A DNA stretch of 64,000 nt from Proteiniborus sp. MB09-C3 (GTDB taxonomy: Bacteria; Bacillota; Clostridia; Tissierellales; Proteiniboraceae). The position numbers and the translations under genes were made by a program. Location of the stretch: positions 744,001 through 808,000 of the forward strand of contig NZ_CP127161.1 of the NCBI RefSeq assembly GCF_030263895.1. The letters run 5' to 3'. Position 1 is the stretch's first letter, and every line of letters begins with the position of its first letter. This document shows positions 36,184 through 45,258 of this stretch, piece after piece. The notes beneath the pieces are model-generated. The model searched no databases. It saw only the letters and a program-made list of their open reading frames with translations, and was not told where the DNA came from.

Positions 36184-36927
36184 ATGGATAAGTACAGTGA
36201 AGTAATTACAAATTATTTAGGTAGCACAGATAAAAATTTATGTGATGACTGTTTATCAAAATTGTTGAGCATCGAACCACGTCAAACTATTAATGCTGTT
36301 TGTAATAAATTATTTAAGCAAGATATGATAAACCGTTGTAAAGGCGAATGTTCATACTGTAAAAAGATTAAAATAGTAAATGGTATTGGTCATACGTATA
36401 ATAACGAAGTGGTAAATCATGAAGTAAACAGTCAGAATCATCGCTCGAATCTACAAAACACAAATAATAATGGCGTTTTTTCAAGGCTCCCTTTTGATGA
36501 ATTTGAAAACAGAGTGGGATTATATTTAAATAGAAAATTTAAGGATAGTTTCTATGAAAAGCCATTAATTGTAGGTGTTAATAAAGTTCATAAGTTTGAT
36601 TTGGTTTCATTGGATAACTCCATTGTAGCAGAATGTAAAAGTTATACTTGGACAAAGGATGATAACTTTCCTTCTGCTAAAATATCAACTGCAATAGAAG
36701 CAGTCTTTTATCTTTCTAGAATAATTGCTGAAAGAAAAATTATAGTTTTCCAAGATGATTTTAATAAAAAAGGAGAAAGTCTAGTAGAAACTTTTATAAG
36801 AAGATATGATGGAATACTTGATGATGTTGAAGTATGGAGATATTTAGTCGGAGAATCAATTGAATATGATAGAATTGAAATAAAACGGGAAGGAAAAGAA
36901 TGCTGGTATAAAAATCTATATAAATAA
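36184..36927 (+). CDS. PD-(D/E)xK endonuclease-like cargo protein
   Basis: 247 residues. N-terminal part has CDDC (about residue 19) and CSYCKK (about 59), probably a zinc-bound winged helix. The C-terminal half carries a PD-(D/E)xK core: KFDLVSLDNSIVAECKSYTW, with Asp and ExK-like ECK. Such proteins act as restriction endonucleases. It has its own RBS (AGAGGAGAT) and follows the Shedu gene, so the transposon cargo is nuclease-rich. Specificity unknown. Confidence 0.65.
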   Translation: MDKYSEVITNYLGSTDKNLCDDCLSKLLSIEPRQTINAVCNKLFKQDMINRCKGECSYCKKIKIVNGIGHTYNNEVVNHEVNSQNHRSNLQNTNNNGVFSRLPFDEFENRVGLYLNRKFKDSFYEKPLIVGVNKVHKFDLVSLDNSIVAECKSYTWTKDDNFPSAKISTAIEAVFYLSRIIAERKIIVFQDDFNKKGESLVETFIRRYDGILDDVEVWRYLVGESIEYDRIEIKREGKECWYKNLYK

Positions 36928-37017
36928 ACGATAATCTGAAATCAGCAATAAATTTATATATAATGGTATCCTTATTCCCTTGCTCCTTACCCCTTGTTCC
37001 TGTATCTATGTCTCCAT

Positions 37018-37197
37018 CAAATAAAGTCCTATCATTATGCAAATTCATTTTAGAATGCAAATAAAGTTGTTGTAGGAAACATGGTTTATTAGGGTTAAGG
37101 AAAGCCCTGTAGGCCATGTTTTTTATTAGAAGTTTACGACGGATATAGAAAAAGGAGACAAGGCTAAAAGTCAGATAAATCAATGGATTGGAAGATT
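37018..37197 (+). repeat. ~180-bp dispersed repeat, copy 1
   Basis: Blocks shared with copy 2 at 37484-37662: CAAATAAARTCCTATCATTA, AAATAAAGTTGTTGTA, an AACATGG...CCATG hairpin with a T run (37079-37128), and AATCAATGGATT near the end. Hairpin plus T run suggests a small RNA, terminator or transposon-end sequence. A 16-mer differing at one base occurs upstream of tnsA at 26627. Confidence 0.65.
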
Positions 37198-37483
37198 GAA
37201 TGGATAAGAAAATGGAAGAATAAATGGACAAAATCTCCCCTTATCCCTAGTTCCTAAATCCTATTATTTCCTCAATTCTATAAGTACTTTATTTTCATTT
37301 TTTGCCCTGATTTTTAAGAAATATAAGTACTTTAGTGGTGCAGGTTCAAGGATTAAGGAATTAAATGGATAAATGGAAGAGAATAACAAGCCAGTAGTAT
37401 CAAGGGCTTGAGGGGTGTTGGTGAGAGAACTTTATTTGAAAAAGAAGAGGAGTTTGTTTGATGAACACAGATTTTGTGTATCT

Positions 37484-37662
37484 CAAATAAAATCCTATCA
37501 TTATGCAAATTCTTGATAGGAAGTAAATAAAGTTGTTGTAGAAAACATGGTTTAATAGGGCAAAGGAAAGCACTGTAGGCCATGCTTTTTTATTGGGTTT
37601 TTCATTAGAATGCAAAAAAGAGACAAAGTTAAAGGTTAGATAAATCAATGGATTTGAAGATT
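37484..37662 (+). repeat. ~180-bp dispersed repeat, copy 2
   Basis: Diverged partner of 37018-37197 in the same orientation, with insertions between conserved blocks and the same hairpin at 37545-37592. The 36928-37643 stretch holds no supported gene; minus-strand frames here are translations of the repeats. Confidence 0.65.
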
Positions 37663-37778
37663 ACCCATACTTTATGGAAGTATTTATGGTACATTTGGCG
37701 CATTGTGATGACAAAGAAAAGGTTTTAGTAGAATACAGAGAGCTTAAAATAGACTATTATTTTTTTAGGGAGGCATAG
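37644..37778 (+). pseudogene. C-terminal gene fragment beside the repeat
   Basis: A 44-codon open frame (EDYPYFMEVFMVHLAHCDD, EKVLVEYRELKI...) begins within the end of repeat copy 2 and stops at 37778 just before the next gene. It reads like the C-terminus of a protein cut off at the repeat boundary. ATG 37674 could serve as a start but lacks a binding site. Confidence 0.4.
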
Positions 37779-37781
37779 GAT

Positions 37782-38405
37782 TTGCTTAAAGAACAAATTC
37801 GGAAAGAATTAGAATTATTTGGGCTAAACAATTTTGAACACCCTATATATTACCACTGCCATACAGGAATTCGTTTTGAAATTGGAGTGGGAAATGTATA
37901 TGACAATGATAGTACTCCATCAAAAGAATATGTTGAAAACGCATTGAATCGTGCTATGGCGATATATAATAATGGAATAAAGTGCCCTGGTATATTGGTA
38001 TGGGAAGTATATCCTCAAAATGATGAAGAAAAGCATAATTTTCAAATTATATTTCAAGAAAAAATAGCATCAATCTTACCACAAGAGGAATATCCACAAG
38101 ATATAAAGGTTGATGGCAATACAACTAAGATAACTGAATTTTATTGGGATTTGAAAAAGTCAAAAATACCAATGGGAAAAATATTTCAGGAAATTATACT
38201 TGGTGATTTGGGTGGAGTTCAAGAATTTGTTTCATCGGTATACCTATTTGATATTGAAAATCATGTTATGTTGCACCTGTATGATGATAGAGGGCTTGAT
38301 ATTGTTGCCCATGATAAGAATACATTAATGCTACTTTATCAGAAATTGAATACATGGATACTTGATTATGACCGCGAACAAATAGATAAAATATTTCTCG
38401 GTTAG
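37782..38405 (+). CDS. DUF3885 domain protein
   Basis: 207 residues. FEIGVGNVYDNDSTPSKEYVENALNRA and YWDLKKSKIPMGKIFQEII, with linkers between them, match the DUF3885 family, whose function is unknown. TTG 37782 follows AGGGAGG by 8 nt. Soluble, acidic. The following 127-residue gene is co-directional and may share the transcript. Confidence 0.7.
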   Translation: MLKEQIRKELELFGLNNFEHPIYYHCHTGIRFEIGVGNVYDNDSTPSKEYVENALNRAMAIYNNGIKCPGILVWEVYPQNDEEKHNFQIIFQEKIASILPQEEYPQDIKVDGNTTKITEFYWDLKKSKIPMGKIFQEIILGDLGGVQEFVSSVYLFDIENHVMLHLYDDRGLDIVAHDKNTLMLLYQKLNTWILDYDREQIDKIFLG

Positions 38406-38506
38406 ATTATCGAATAAGTATTTTTCTTATTTATATTTAGGGCGTAATCTTTATATAATACAGAATAAACTACCATTTAAATAGGGAAATGTTAGGGGTG
38501 AGAATA

Positions 38507-38890
38507 TTGACTAAAATTAAACTGCAGGATTTAACAAAGGTTTTAGAGGCGGATGTAGCAAAGAATAATTCCTGTATTGAAATGAATTTTTGCATTGATA
38601 ATGATACAGTGTATGATGATTGCTGGCTGGGAAAAATGCCAGATAGAGATAATCCTAGGAAATCAGTATACTGGTACGGATTAGTTCCAGATGGTTCTCA
38701 GGCATATGAATATACTGGACTAGAAGATTTTATAGATGCGAAGGTCTTTTATGGTAAAAGTATGCGTGATGTTATTGAAAAAGTAATATGGTATTCTTTA
38801 GACGGTTGTAGTATAGAGGAAAGATTACCTGATTATCTAGATGGGTATGAAGAAAGCCCAAAGAGGTCTGCACCTATAGATATTAAGTAG
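38507..38890 (+). CDS. Hypothetical acidic protein
   Basis: 127 residues from TTG 38507 (AGGGGTGAG upstream); the in-frame ATG 38489 lacks a site. Tyr/Trp-rich, acidic, no membrane segment. Looks like small immunity-type proteins in general composition only; not recognised. Confidence 0.5.
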   Translation: MTKIKLQDLTKVLEADVAKNNSCIEMNFCIDNDTVYDDCWLGKMPDRDNPRKSVYWYGLVPDGSQAYEYTGLEDFIDAKVFYGKSMRDVIEKVIWYSLDGCSIEERLPDYLDGYEESPKRSAPIDIK

Positions 38891-38968
38891 AATAAGAGGT
38901 TATGTTACTTCCTATATTACACATTAGTAAAAAAAGCGAAGTAGAAAATTTATATCAGGAGTGCAAAC

Positions 38969-39242
38969 ATGATTAACAATTTGTTTTTAATCAAACCTTC
39001 AAAGGTTTTAGAAAGGAAAATTTGGGAATATAGGCAGGAATACTTTGATTTTGGAGAAACACAGGTCAATGGAAGTTGTGGCTTGGCTTATCATGATAAT
39101 TTTGATGGATGGGGAAAGGTATGTTTTTTCAGCGGAGAATTATGGCAGTGAATTTGCTACTGAATGTTCGACTAAAGAAGAGGTTGAATGCACTCATTCA
39201 TTTATACCAAAAGATTTTCATTTTGATGTGTACGATAGATAA
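38969..39242 (+). pseudogene. Broken GNAT-like acetyltransferase remnant
   Basis: The first frame (ATG 38969, RBS CAGGAG) starts like a GNAT protein (LIKPSKVLERKIWEYRQEY, NGSCGLAYHDNFDGW) and stops at 39151. A second frame (SAENYGSEFATECSTKEEVE...) runs to 39242. The acetyl-CoA-binding core is missing, so an internal deletion plus frame change is likely. Confidence 0.5.
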
Positions 39243-39479
39243 TATTAAGAGTAAAGAAAACTAACAAAAAGTTAATTAAACTTAAAATGCTATTTTCTAT
39301 AGTGATTTGCTTAAAAAAATAAGCAATGTTGCATATAGGAAATGGCTTTTTTATTTCAAAAATTTTATTTGCAAGGTATAGATATAAAAATTATATGAGT
39401 GGTAATTTGAGTATTATTATTAAAATGTATAAGAAAACTTTTAGAATAGATAAATCCTATTTAACATAGGGAGGATTAA

Positions 39480-39539
39480 GTGTTATACTACTCAGTGGAA
39501 AAAGAAATTGTCAAAAACTTATCAGACATTTTAGAATAA
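39480..39539 (+). CDS. 19-codon leader-like ORF before the ABC transporter operon
   Basis: GTG 39480 follows AGGGAGGA and encodes a short charged peptide ending at 39539, 36 nt before the permease start. Otherwise the 39243-39575 gap shows no gene. Could be a leader peptide or chance. Confidence 0.25.
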   Translation: MLYYSVEKEIVKNLSDILE

Positions 39540-39575
39540 TCTGTATAAATGGAACCTAATAGGAGAGGAAATACT

Positions 39576-40541
39576 ATGAGAGATTATATTAGAAAGCGTA
39601 TAACTACTGGAATCTTGACAATATTATTTTCTTTTTGTTTAACCTTTTTTTTGATTAGATATGCTCCAGGAAATCCTATAAAGGTTTTAGCAGGTACAGA
39701 AAATCCTAATCCAGAGCTTATAGAACACTTAACAGCTAAATATGGATTAGATAAATCGATTCCAATCCAGTTTGTCAATTACATAAAAAATATATTAAAA
39801 GGTGATCTTGGATATTCATATATGAGCAATGAGCCTGTGTCAAAGTTAATTGGTGAAAAGTTATTTGCCACAATTTTACTTACCTTAACAGGGGTTATAT
39901 TGTCAGTTGTAGTAGGAACATTCTTAGGTGTATATGCAGCAAGGAAAGCAGGGTCTATATTTGACAAGCTTATGTGTAGTGCTTGCTATCTTTTTGATGC
40001 TATTCCCAGCTTTTGGCTTGGATTAATTTTGATACTTATATTTGCATCTAAATTTGGAATTTTACCTACTTCAGGAATGTATGATTTAAGAGCTGATCAT
40101 CAAGGGTTTGCTCGTGTTTTAGATGTTATAAAGCATATGGTTTTACCGGTCAGTACTCTATTTATAATTCAGATGCCAATGTATTTCAGAATATCCAGAT
40201 CCTCAGTTTTACAGACTATGTCAGAGGATTTTATTTTGACTTTAAGAGCGGCAGGAATGAAAGAGAATAAGATCTTTAATAAATATGTATTGAGAAATGC
40301 CATAATTCCTACTATTACAAAACTTAGCTTATCTTTGGCATTTATAATTAGTGGAGTAGCTTTGATAGAGATAGTTTTTGCATGGCCTGGTATGGGGAGA
40401 CTTATTATGGATGCAATAATGAAAAGGGATTATCCTTTGCTGACAGGTGTATATCTGATGATCTCCGTATCTATTTGTATAGTTATGATTATTACTGATA
40501 TTATCTATGCATTAATAGATCCAAGAATCAGGTTTGAATAA
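39576..40541 (+). CDS. Peptide/nickel ABC transporter permease (OppB/DppB type)
   Basis: 321 residues. N-terminal helix with the family motif FFLIRYAPGNPI, six predicted transmembrane helices, and the EAA loop for ATPase contact (TLRAAGMKENKIFNKYVLRNA). ATG 39576 follows AGGAGAGG. First gene of a five-gene transporter operon (permease, permease, ATPase, ATPase, binding protein). Substrate is not deducible; oligopeptide or dipeptide is most likely. Confidence 0.92.
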   Translation: MRDYIRKRITTGILTILFSFCLTFFLIRYAPGNPIKVLAGTENPNPELIEHLTAKYGLDKSIPIQFVNYIKNILKGDLGYSYMSNEPVSKLIGEKLFATILLTLTGVILSVVVGTFLGVYAARKAGSIFDKLMCSACYLFDAIPSFWLGLILILIFASKFGILPTSGMYDLRADHQGFARVLDVIKHMVLPVSTLFIIQMPMYFRISRSSVLQTMSEDFILTLRAAGMKENKIFNKYVLRNAIIPTITKLSLSLAFIISGVALIEIVFAWPGMGRLIMDAIMKRDYPLLTGVYLMISVSICIVMIITDIIYALIDPRIRFE

Positions 40542-40555
40542 GGATGTGCTATGTT

Positions 40556-41395
40556 ATGAAGAATTTGCAATGTATATTGAAGAAAATATGCTCTACTAAG
40601 GAACTATTGATTGGTATTACAATTCTTATAATATTGATTTTAGTAGCGATACTATCCCCCTTTATTGCTACTAATGACCCTTATTTTTTAAACGATGATT
40701 TAACTGCAAGACCTTCTGCTAAATATATTTTTGGTACTGATGGTTTAGGTAGGGATGTATTTAGCATGGTAGTTTGGGGTGCTAGAACATCACTAAAGGT
40801 AGGAATTATAGTTGCTTTTATATCGTCGATTATAGGGACGTTAATAGGAGGTATTGCGGGATATTTGGGGGGAAAGACTGATAAAATAATTTCCGAGATA
40901 ATAAATATTTTTTTAATGCTGCCTACTTTTTTTCTAATACTAATTATTATTGCAATCTATGGCAGTAGTTTAACCAATATAATAGTTATCATGGCATTAA
41001 CAAGCTGGACAGGCACTGCAAGATTGATGCGTTCCCAAGCAATATCACTAAGAGAAAGGACATTTATAAAAAGTGCTCAAACCATTGGTGAAGGTAATAT
41101 TAGGATATTGTTTAGGCATATTATACCTAACGGAATTTTCCCGATTATAGCAGATTCCACCATGGCAATATCGTCTGCAATATTATCCGAGGCAGGCTTA
41201 TCCTTCTTGGGTCTTGGAGACCCTAACGTTATAAGCTGGGGTAAAATAATTGCAAATGGAAAAGTATATCTTCCCCGTAGCTGGTGGATATGTACTTTTC
41301 CCGGTTTGGCAATTGTATGTACAGTGCTTTCCTTTTATTTAATCGGAGAAGGAATGAATTGTCTGTTAAACCCTAAATTTAATGGGAAAAACTGA
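40556..41395 (+). CDS. Peptide/nickel ABC transporter permease (OppC/DppC type)
   Basis: 279 residues. Opens with a cytoplasmic stretch and one helix, then NDPYFLNDDLTARPSAKYIFG and GTDGLGRDVFS typical of OppC, with the EAA loop SAQTIGEGNIRILFRHIIPN. Six helices. ATG 40556 is favoured (AAGGATG 10 nt upstream) over ATG 40544. Pairs with the preceding permease. Confidence 0.92.
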   Translation: MKNLQCILKKICSTKELLIGITILIILILVAILSPFIATNDPYFLNDDLTARPSAKYIFGTDGLGRDVFSMVVWGARTSLKVGIIVAFISSIIGTLIGGIAGYLGGKTDKIISEIINIFLMLPTFFLILIIIAIYGSSLTNIIVIMALTSWTGTARLMRSQAISLRERTFIKSAQTIGEGNIRILFRHIIPNGIFPIIADSTMAISSAILSEAGLSFLGLGDPNVISWGKIIANGKVYLPRSWWICTFPGLAIVCTVLSFYLIGEGMNCLLNPKFNGKN

Positions 41396-41405
41396 GGAGG
41401 ATGAA

Positions 41406-42362
41406 ATGTCATTAATTAATATAAATAATCTAAATATTGTATATAAAGTTAAAGGGAAGGAAATTAAAGCAGTAAAGGATTTATCTTTGAATATAGAATC
41501 AGAAGATTCTGTTGGAATAGTCGGTGAATCTGGGTCAGGAAAATCAACATTTGCCATGTCGATTCTTAGTCTCCTTCCCAAGGAAACAACAGAGATAACG
41601 GGAGATATTATATTTGATGGGACTAATCTGTTAAGAATAGATGAAGAAAGATTGAGACAAATAAAGTGGAAGGAAATTGCATATGTTTTCCAAAAATCAA
41701 TGAATTCACTAAGTCCCGTGCATAAAATTGGGCTTCAAATGAATGATATATATAAAATTCATGAGGCACATGCCACAGATAAGGATATTAAAAAGAGGAT
41801 ATTTGAACTATTTAATCTTGTGAATCTCTCAGAGGGAGTATATAATCTTTATCCTCATGAATTATCAGGGGGAATGATGCAAAGGGTCAGTATAGCTCTT
41901 AGCTTACTTCATTACCCGAGATTATTGATATTAGATGAGGCAACAACTGCTTTAGATGTTGTGACACAAGGACAGATACTTGAGGAGATAATGGAGCTTG
42001 AAAAAAAGCTAAAATTGACAAGGGTAATGATAACTCATGATGTGTCAGTAGTATCTTTAACATGTAAAAAAGTTGCAGTAATGTACGCAGGTTATCTTCT
42101 TGAATCGGGATATGTGAAAGATGTTCTTAGTTTTCCTAAGCATCCTTATACTATGGAGCTTTTGAATTCCTATCCATCTCTTACAGGAGAGAGAAACAAG
42201 TTAAAGGGGATTCCAGGTTCTTTTCCAGATCTTAGTGCAGTACATGAGGGCTGTATCTTTGCTGATAGATGCAAAGAGTCTATGGATATATGCTTTGTCA
42301 GTGAGCCAAAGACAGTAGAGCTATCAAACGATTGGAAGGTAGCATGTCATTTAGTAGGGTAG
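41406..42362 (+). CDS. Peptide ABC transporter ATPase (OppD/DppD type)
   Basis: 318 residues. Walker A GESGSGKST, signature LSGGMMQRV, Walker B LLILDEATTALD, and the C-terminal oligopeptide-transporter Cys cluster (CIFADRC...C...C) typical of OppD/F. GAGGAGG precedes ATG 41406, overlapping the permease end only upstream. Energises uptake. Confidence 0.94.
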   Translation: MSLININNLNIVYKVKGKEIKAVKDLSLNIESEDSVGIVGESGSGKSTFAMSILSLLPKETTEITGDIIFDGTNLLRIDEERLRQIKWKEIAYVFQKSMNSLSPVHKIGLQMNDIYKIHEAHATDKDIKKRIFELFNLVNLSEGVYNLYPHELSGGMMQRVSIALSLLHYPRLLILDEATTALDVVTQGQILEEIMELEKKLKLTRVMITHDVSVVSLTCKKVAVMYAGYLLESGYVKDVLSFPKHPYTMELLNSYPSLTGERNKLKGIPGSFPDLSAVHEGCIFADRCKESMDICFVSEPKTVELSNDWKVACHLVG

Positions 42363-42371
42363 GGGGTGAAT

Positions 42372-43334
42372 ATGACGACTAATTTAATAACAGTAAGGGA
42401 TTTAAGGAAATGGTATATTCAAAAAAAGAAACAAACCATCAAGGCTGTAGATGGAGTTAGCTTTTCCCTTGAAAGAGGAAGCATATTAGGAATAATAGGT
42501 GAATCTGGCTGTGGTAAATCTACTTTGGGAAGATTATTAGTTGCTTTAGAGAGCCCTACAGAGGGAATTATTGAATTTGAAGGCAGGCCTATTGAATACA
42601 TATCGAAAAATAAAGATTTAAAGTTTAGGAGAGATTGTCAAATGATTTTTCAAAATCCATTTGATACCTTTGACCCTAGAGATAATGTTAAAAGGATATT
42701 GACTACTGCGTTAAAAATACATGGCATAGGGAATTCTGAGGAGGAAAGAATAAATATTTGTATATCAGCTATGGAGAAAGCAGGTATAAGACCAGCAAAG
42801 GACTATCTTTTAAGATATCCTCATGAGCTTTCTGGGGGGCAGCTTCAAAGAATATCCATAATTAGAGTTATGCTGTTAAACCCCAAGATTATTATTGCTG
42901 ATGAGCCTGTATCCATGCTAGATGTGTCAGTTCGTGCAGATATAATAAATCTATTGCTGCAGCTCACTGAGGAGCAAGGGGCTGGGATGATATTTATAAG
43001 TCATGATATTGCAACGACACGTTATATATCCCATAGGATTGCAGTAATGTACTTAGGGAAAATAGTAGAGATTGGGCAAGCAGACGATGTAATACATAAT
43101 CCAAGGCATCCATATACAAAGGCATTGATTTCAAACTGTGGATCCATAAGCCCATTTGATAATAAAGATTTAATTAGAATAAAGGGAGAACCTCCTACTC
43201 CCATTGATACAGGTCCAGGATGTTATTTTGCTCCGAGATGCTATAAAGCAGGTGAAGAGTGTAGCAAATCATATCCTATTATGGAAGAGGTAGGAGATAA
43301 CCACTATGCAAGCTGTTTTTATTTGTTTAATTAA
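42372..43334 (+). CDS. Peptide ABC transporter ATPase (OppF/DppF type)
   Basis: 320 residues. Walker A GESGCGKST, signature LSGGQLQRI, Walker B IIIADEPVSMLD, H-loop ISHD, and the C-terminal Cys cluster (CYFAPRC...C...C). Begins 9 nt after the OppD-type stop with GGGGGTG as RBS. Forms the ATPase heterodimer with its neighbour. Confidence 0.94.
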   Translation: MTTNLITVRDLRKWYIQKKKQTIKAVDGVSFSLERGSILGIIGESGCGKSTLGRLLVALESPTEGIIEFEGRPIEYISKNKDLKFRRDCQMIFQNPFDTFDPRDNVKRILTTALKIHGIGNSEEERINICISAMEKAGIRPAKDYLLRYPHELSGGQLQRISIIRVMLLNPKIIIADEPVSMLDVSVRADIINLLLQLTEEQGAGMIFISHDIATTRYISHRIAVMYLGKIVEIGQADDVIHNPRHPYTKALISNCGSISPFDNKDLIRIKGEPPTPIDTGPGCYFAPRCYKAGEECSKSYPIMEEVGDNHYASCFYLFN

Positions 43335-43486
43335 GGAATTAATTCCTTAATTGAATAAATAAAAAATGAAAGCAGAGGTGAAAGGGTATTCCAATGACAA
43401 AGAAATTCATTGGATTAGCTTGATATAAAATAATTAATCAAGCTGCATAAGGAAATATACTACATATAAAAGTGGAGGGAAAGCAA

Positions 43487-45097
43487 ATGAGAAAAATATC
43501 CTTATTTCTTGTTATAGTTCTATGTTTTGGACTATTTACAGGATGCACTGAGAAAAATGAAGCACCAGAAGCTAACAAGACAGAAGATGTATCAAAAGTT
43601 AACCCTGAACCAGAAGTTTCATCTGGACCTAAGGAAGGTGGAACATTTATAGCAAGTGTTTCTAGAGAGCCTCAGACATATAATCCTGATGCTCATTCTG
43701 ATGACGGTGCATATCCGGTGATTCAAAATGTTTTCAATAAGCTTGTAAAGATTAATGGATATGATCAAGTAGTTCCAGATATTGCTAAGGAATGGGAATT
43801 CTCCGAAGATGCTAAAACTGTAACATTTTATCTACAAGAAAATGTTAAATGGCATGATGGTGAAGACTTTAGCTCAGAAGACGTAAAGTGGACTTTTGAC
43901 CAGATAATAAAGGAAAAGGGCTTTGCTTCAGCATCACTTTCAGATATTGAAGAAATTACATGTCCTGACAAAAATACAGTTGTATTTAAGCTTAAAGGAC
44001 CTAATTCAGGATTGTTAGGATATATAGCATGGTTTGGAACATATATAATGCCAAAGCATATATATGAAGGAACTGATTGGTTAGAAAATCCTGCAAATCA
44101 AAGTCCTATAGGTACTGGTCCATTTAAATTTGTAGAGCATAAAAAGGGACAAAGTGTAACTATTGAAAGAAATGATGAATATTGGGGAGATAAACCATAT
44201 TTAGATAAGGTAGTGTTCTCCATAATTCCGGAGCAGAGTACTGCTTATCAAGCATGGTTAAATGGAGAAACTGACGAAAATAAAAATGGTGTCCCTGCTA
44301 ATGAGCTTAGTGAATTTGAAAATAATCCGGATTATGTAATATATGATAAGCTTTGGCCAAACAAAGGATATATACATTTTAATGTAAATGAAGGTAAATT
44401 TGCTGACTTAAAGGTTAGACAAGCAGTAGCTTATGGTATAGATAGAGATGAAATTTTCACTAAGGCATTAAAAGGCATTGGTGAAAAAGCAGAATATTTC
44501 ATATCACCTCTTTATGATTGGGCAATAAATGAAGATGCAAAGCTTCCAGAGAGGGATATTGAAAAAGCAAAATCTCTACTTGAAGAAGCAGGATATAAGG
44601 CTGATGATAATGGAATATATTTCACTACAACAGTGGATACTTATCCTGGATTTGATGATATAGTAGAAGTTCTTAAATCAAATTTTAAAGAATTTGGCAT
44701 AGACCTACAAGTTAATGCAATGGACGATGCAGCTTATGATGAGAAGGTTTGGTTTGGACGTGATTTTGAATTGACAATGCTTGGTGGATACCAAGGACCA
44801 GATATATCAGCAATAGGAAATCGTATTGGTGTAGGTACTTCAATGAATCTAGGGGAATATAATAATCCTAGAGTAGAAGAATTATTGAAACAAGGGGTAA
44901 TTTTATCTTCAGAAGAAGACAGGGCACCTATATATAAAGAAATACAAAAAATATTATCAGAGGATCTTCCAAATATATTTTTATATGAAAAGGGAGCAAA
45001 GATAGTTGTTAAATCTTATGTAAAAGGTCATCCAGCAGGTGAAGCTGTGGAAAAAGCGTCAGAATCAGAATATACTTATATATGGCTAGACAAATAA
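43487..45097 (+). CDS. Peptide ABC transporter solute-binding lipoprotein (SBP_bac_5)
   Basis: 536 residues. Lipoprotein signal peptide with lipobox FTGC (Cys about 21), then an acidic linker and the SBP family 5 fold (GGTFIASVSREPQTYNPD, WHDGEDFSSEDVKWTF, GTGPFKFVEHKKG, VRQAVAYGIDRDEI). It is anchored outside the membrane and delivers substrate to the permeases. GTG 43472 is an upstream alternative, but GGAGGG places ATG 43487. It lies 152 nt after the ATPase gene and ends at a strong terminator. Confidence 0.94.
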   Translation: MRKISLFLVIVLCFGLFTGCTEKNEAPEANKTEDVSKVNPEPEVSSGPKEGGTFIASVSREPQTYNPDAHSDDGAYPVIQNVFNKLVKINGYDQVVPDIAKEWEFSEDAKTVTFYLQENVKWHDGEDFSSEDVKWTFDQIIKEKGFASASLSDIEEITCPDKNTVVFKLKGPNSGLLGYIAWFGTYIMPKHIYEGTDWLENPANQSPIGTGPFKFVEHKKGQSVTIERNDEYWGDKPYLDKVVFSIIPEQSTAYQAWLNGETDENKNGVPANELSEFENNPDYVIYDKLWPNKGYIHFNVNEGKFADLKVRQAVAYGIDRDEIFTKALKGIGEKAEYFISPLYDWAINEDAKLPERDIEKAKSLLEEAGYKADDNGIYFTTTVDTYPGFDDIVEVLKSNFKEFGIDLQVNAMDDAAYDEKVWFGRDFELTMLGGYQGPDISAIGNRIGVGTSMNLGEYNNPRVEELLKQGVILSSEEDRAPIYKEIQKILSEDLPNIFLYEKGAKIVVKSYVKGHPAGEAVEKASESEYTYIWLDK

Positions 45098-45104
45098 TTT
45101 AGAT

Positions 45105-45138
45105 AAAATGAGGGACAAACTATTGTCCCTCATTTTGT
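45105..45138 (+). terminator. Terminator of the transporter operon
   Basis: A perfect 14-bp stem, AAAATGAGGGACAA with its complement around ACTA, ends in TTTT; the A and T tracts make it bidirectional. Confidence 0.9.
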
Positions 45139-45258
45139 CTATTTAAAATATTATTCTAAGATCCAAGTTATAGATGAGGAAAATATGGGTATATTTATTG
45201 ATGATCACAGACAGGCGAGAAGAATAAAATTTACAAGGGAAAAAAAGGAATAAGCATT

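Larger units (their letters stand above)
26763..36927 (+). mobile_element. Tn7-like transposon (tnsABCD plus probable cargo; ends not resolved)
   Basis: A co-directional set encodes TnsA, TnsB, TnsC and a TnsD/TniQ protein, followed by four genes, at least two nuclease-like, in the place where Tn7-like elements carry cargo. No cas genes or CRISPR repeats are present, so this is not a CRISPR-associated transposon. A TGTACCC at 26593 and a GGTACA at 37688 are compatible with terminal TGT/ACA but show no target duplication, so the true ends remain unknown. The span given covers only the genes. Confidence 0.7.

Noticed and set aside
36794-37648. Minus-strand reading frames of 76-145 codons with similar N-termini
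   Set aside because: They are translations of the two ~180-bp repeats and the 3' end of a plus-strand gene; no ribosome binding sites.
26593-37693. Tn7-like ends at TGTACCC (26593) and GGTACA (37688-37693)
   Set aside because: Flanking pentamers differ, and no inverted series of matching TnsB sites could be seen, so the boundaries were not called.
26763-37700. CRISPR-associated transposon (CAST)
   Set aside because: No cas genes, no regularly spaced repeats and no guide-like array after the tns genes.
45185-45253. 22-codon ORF before the CxYC protein
   Set aside because: Weak binding site and low-complexity basic tail; not enough to call.
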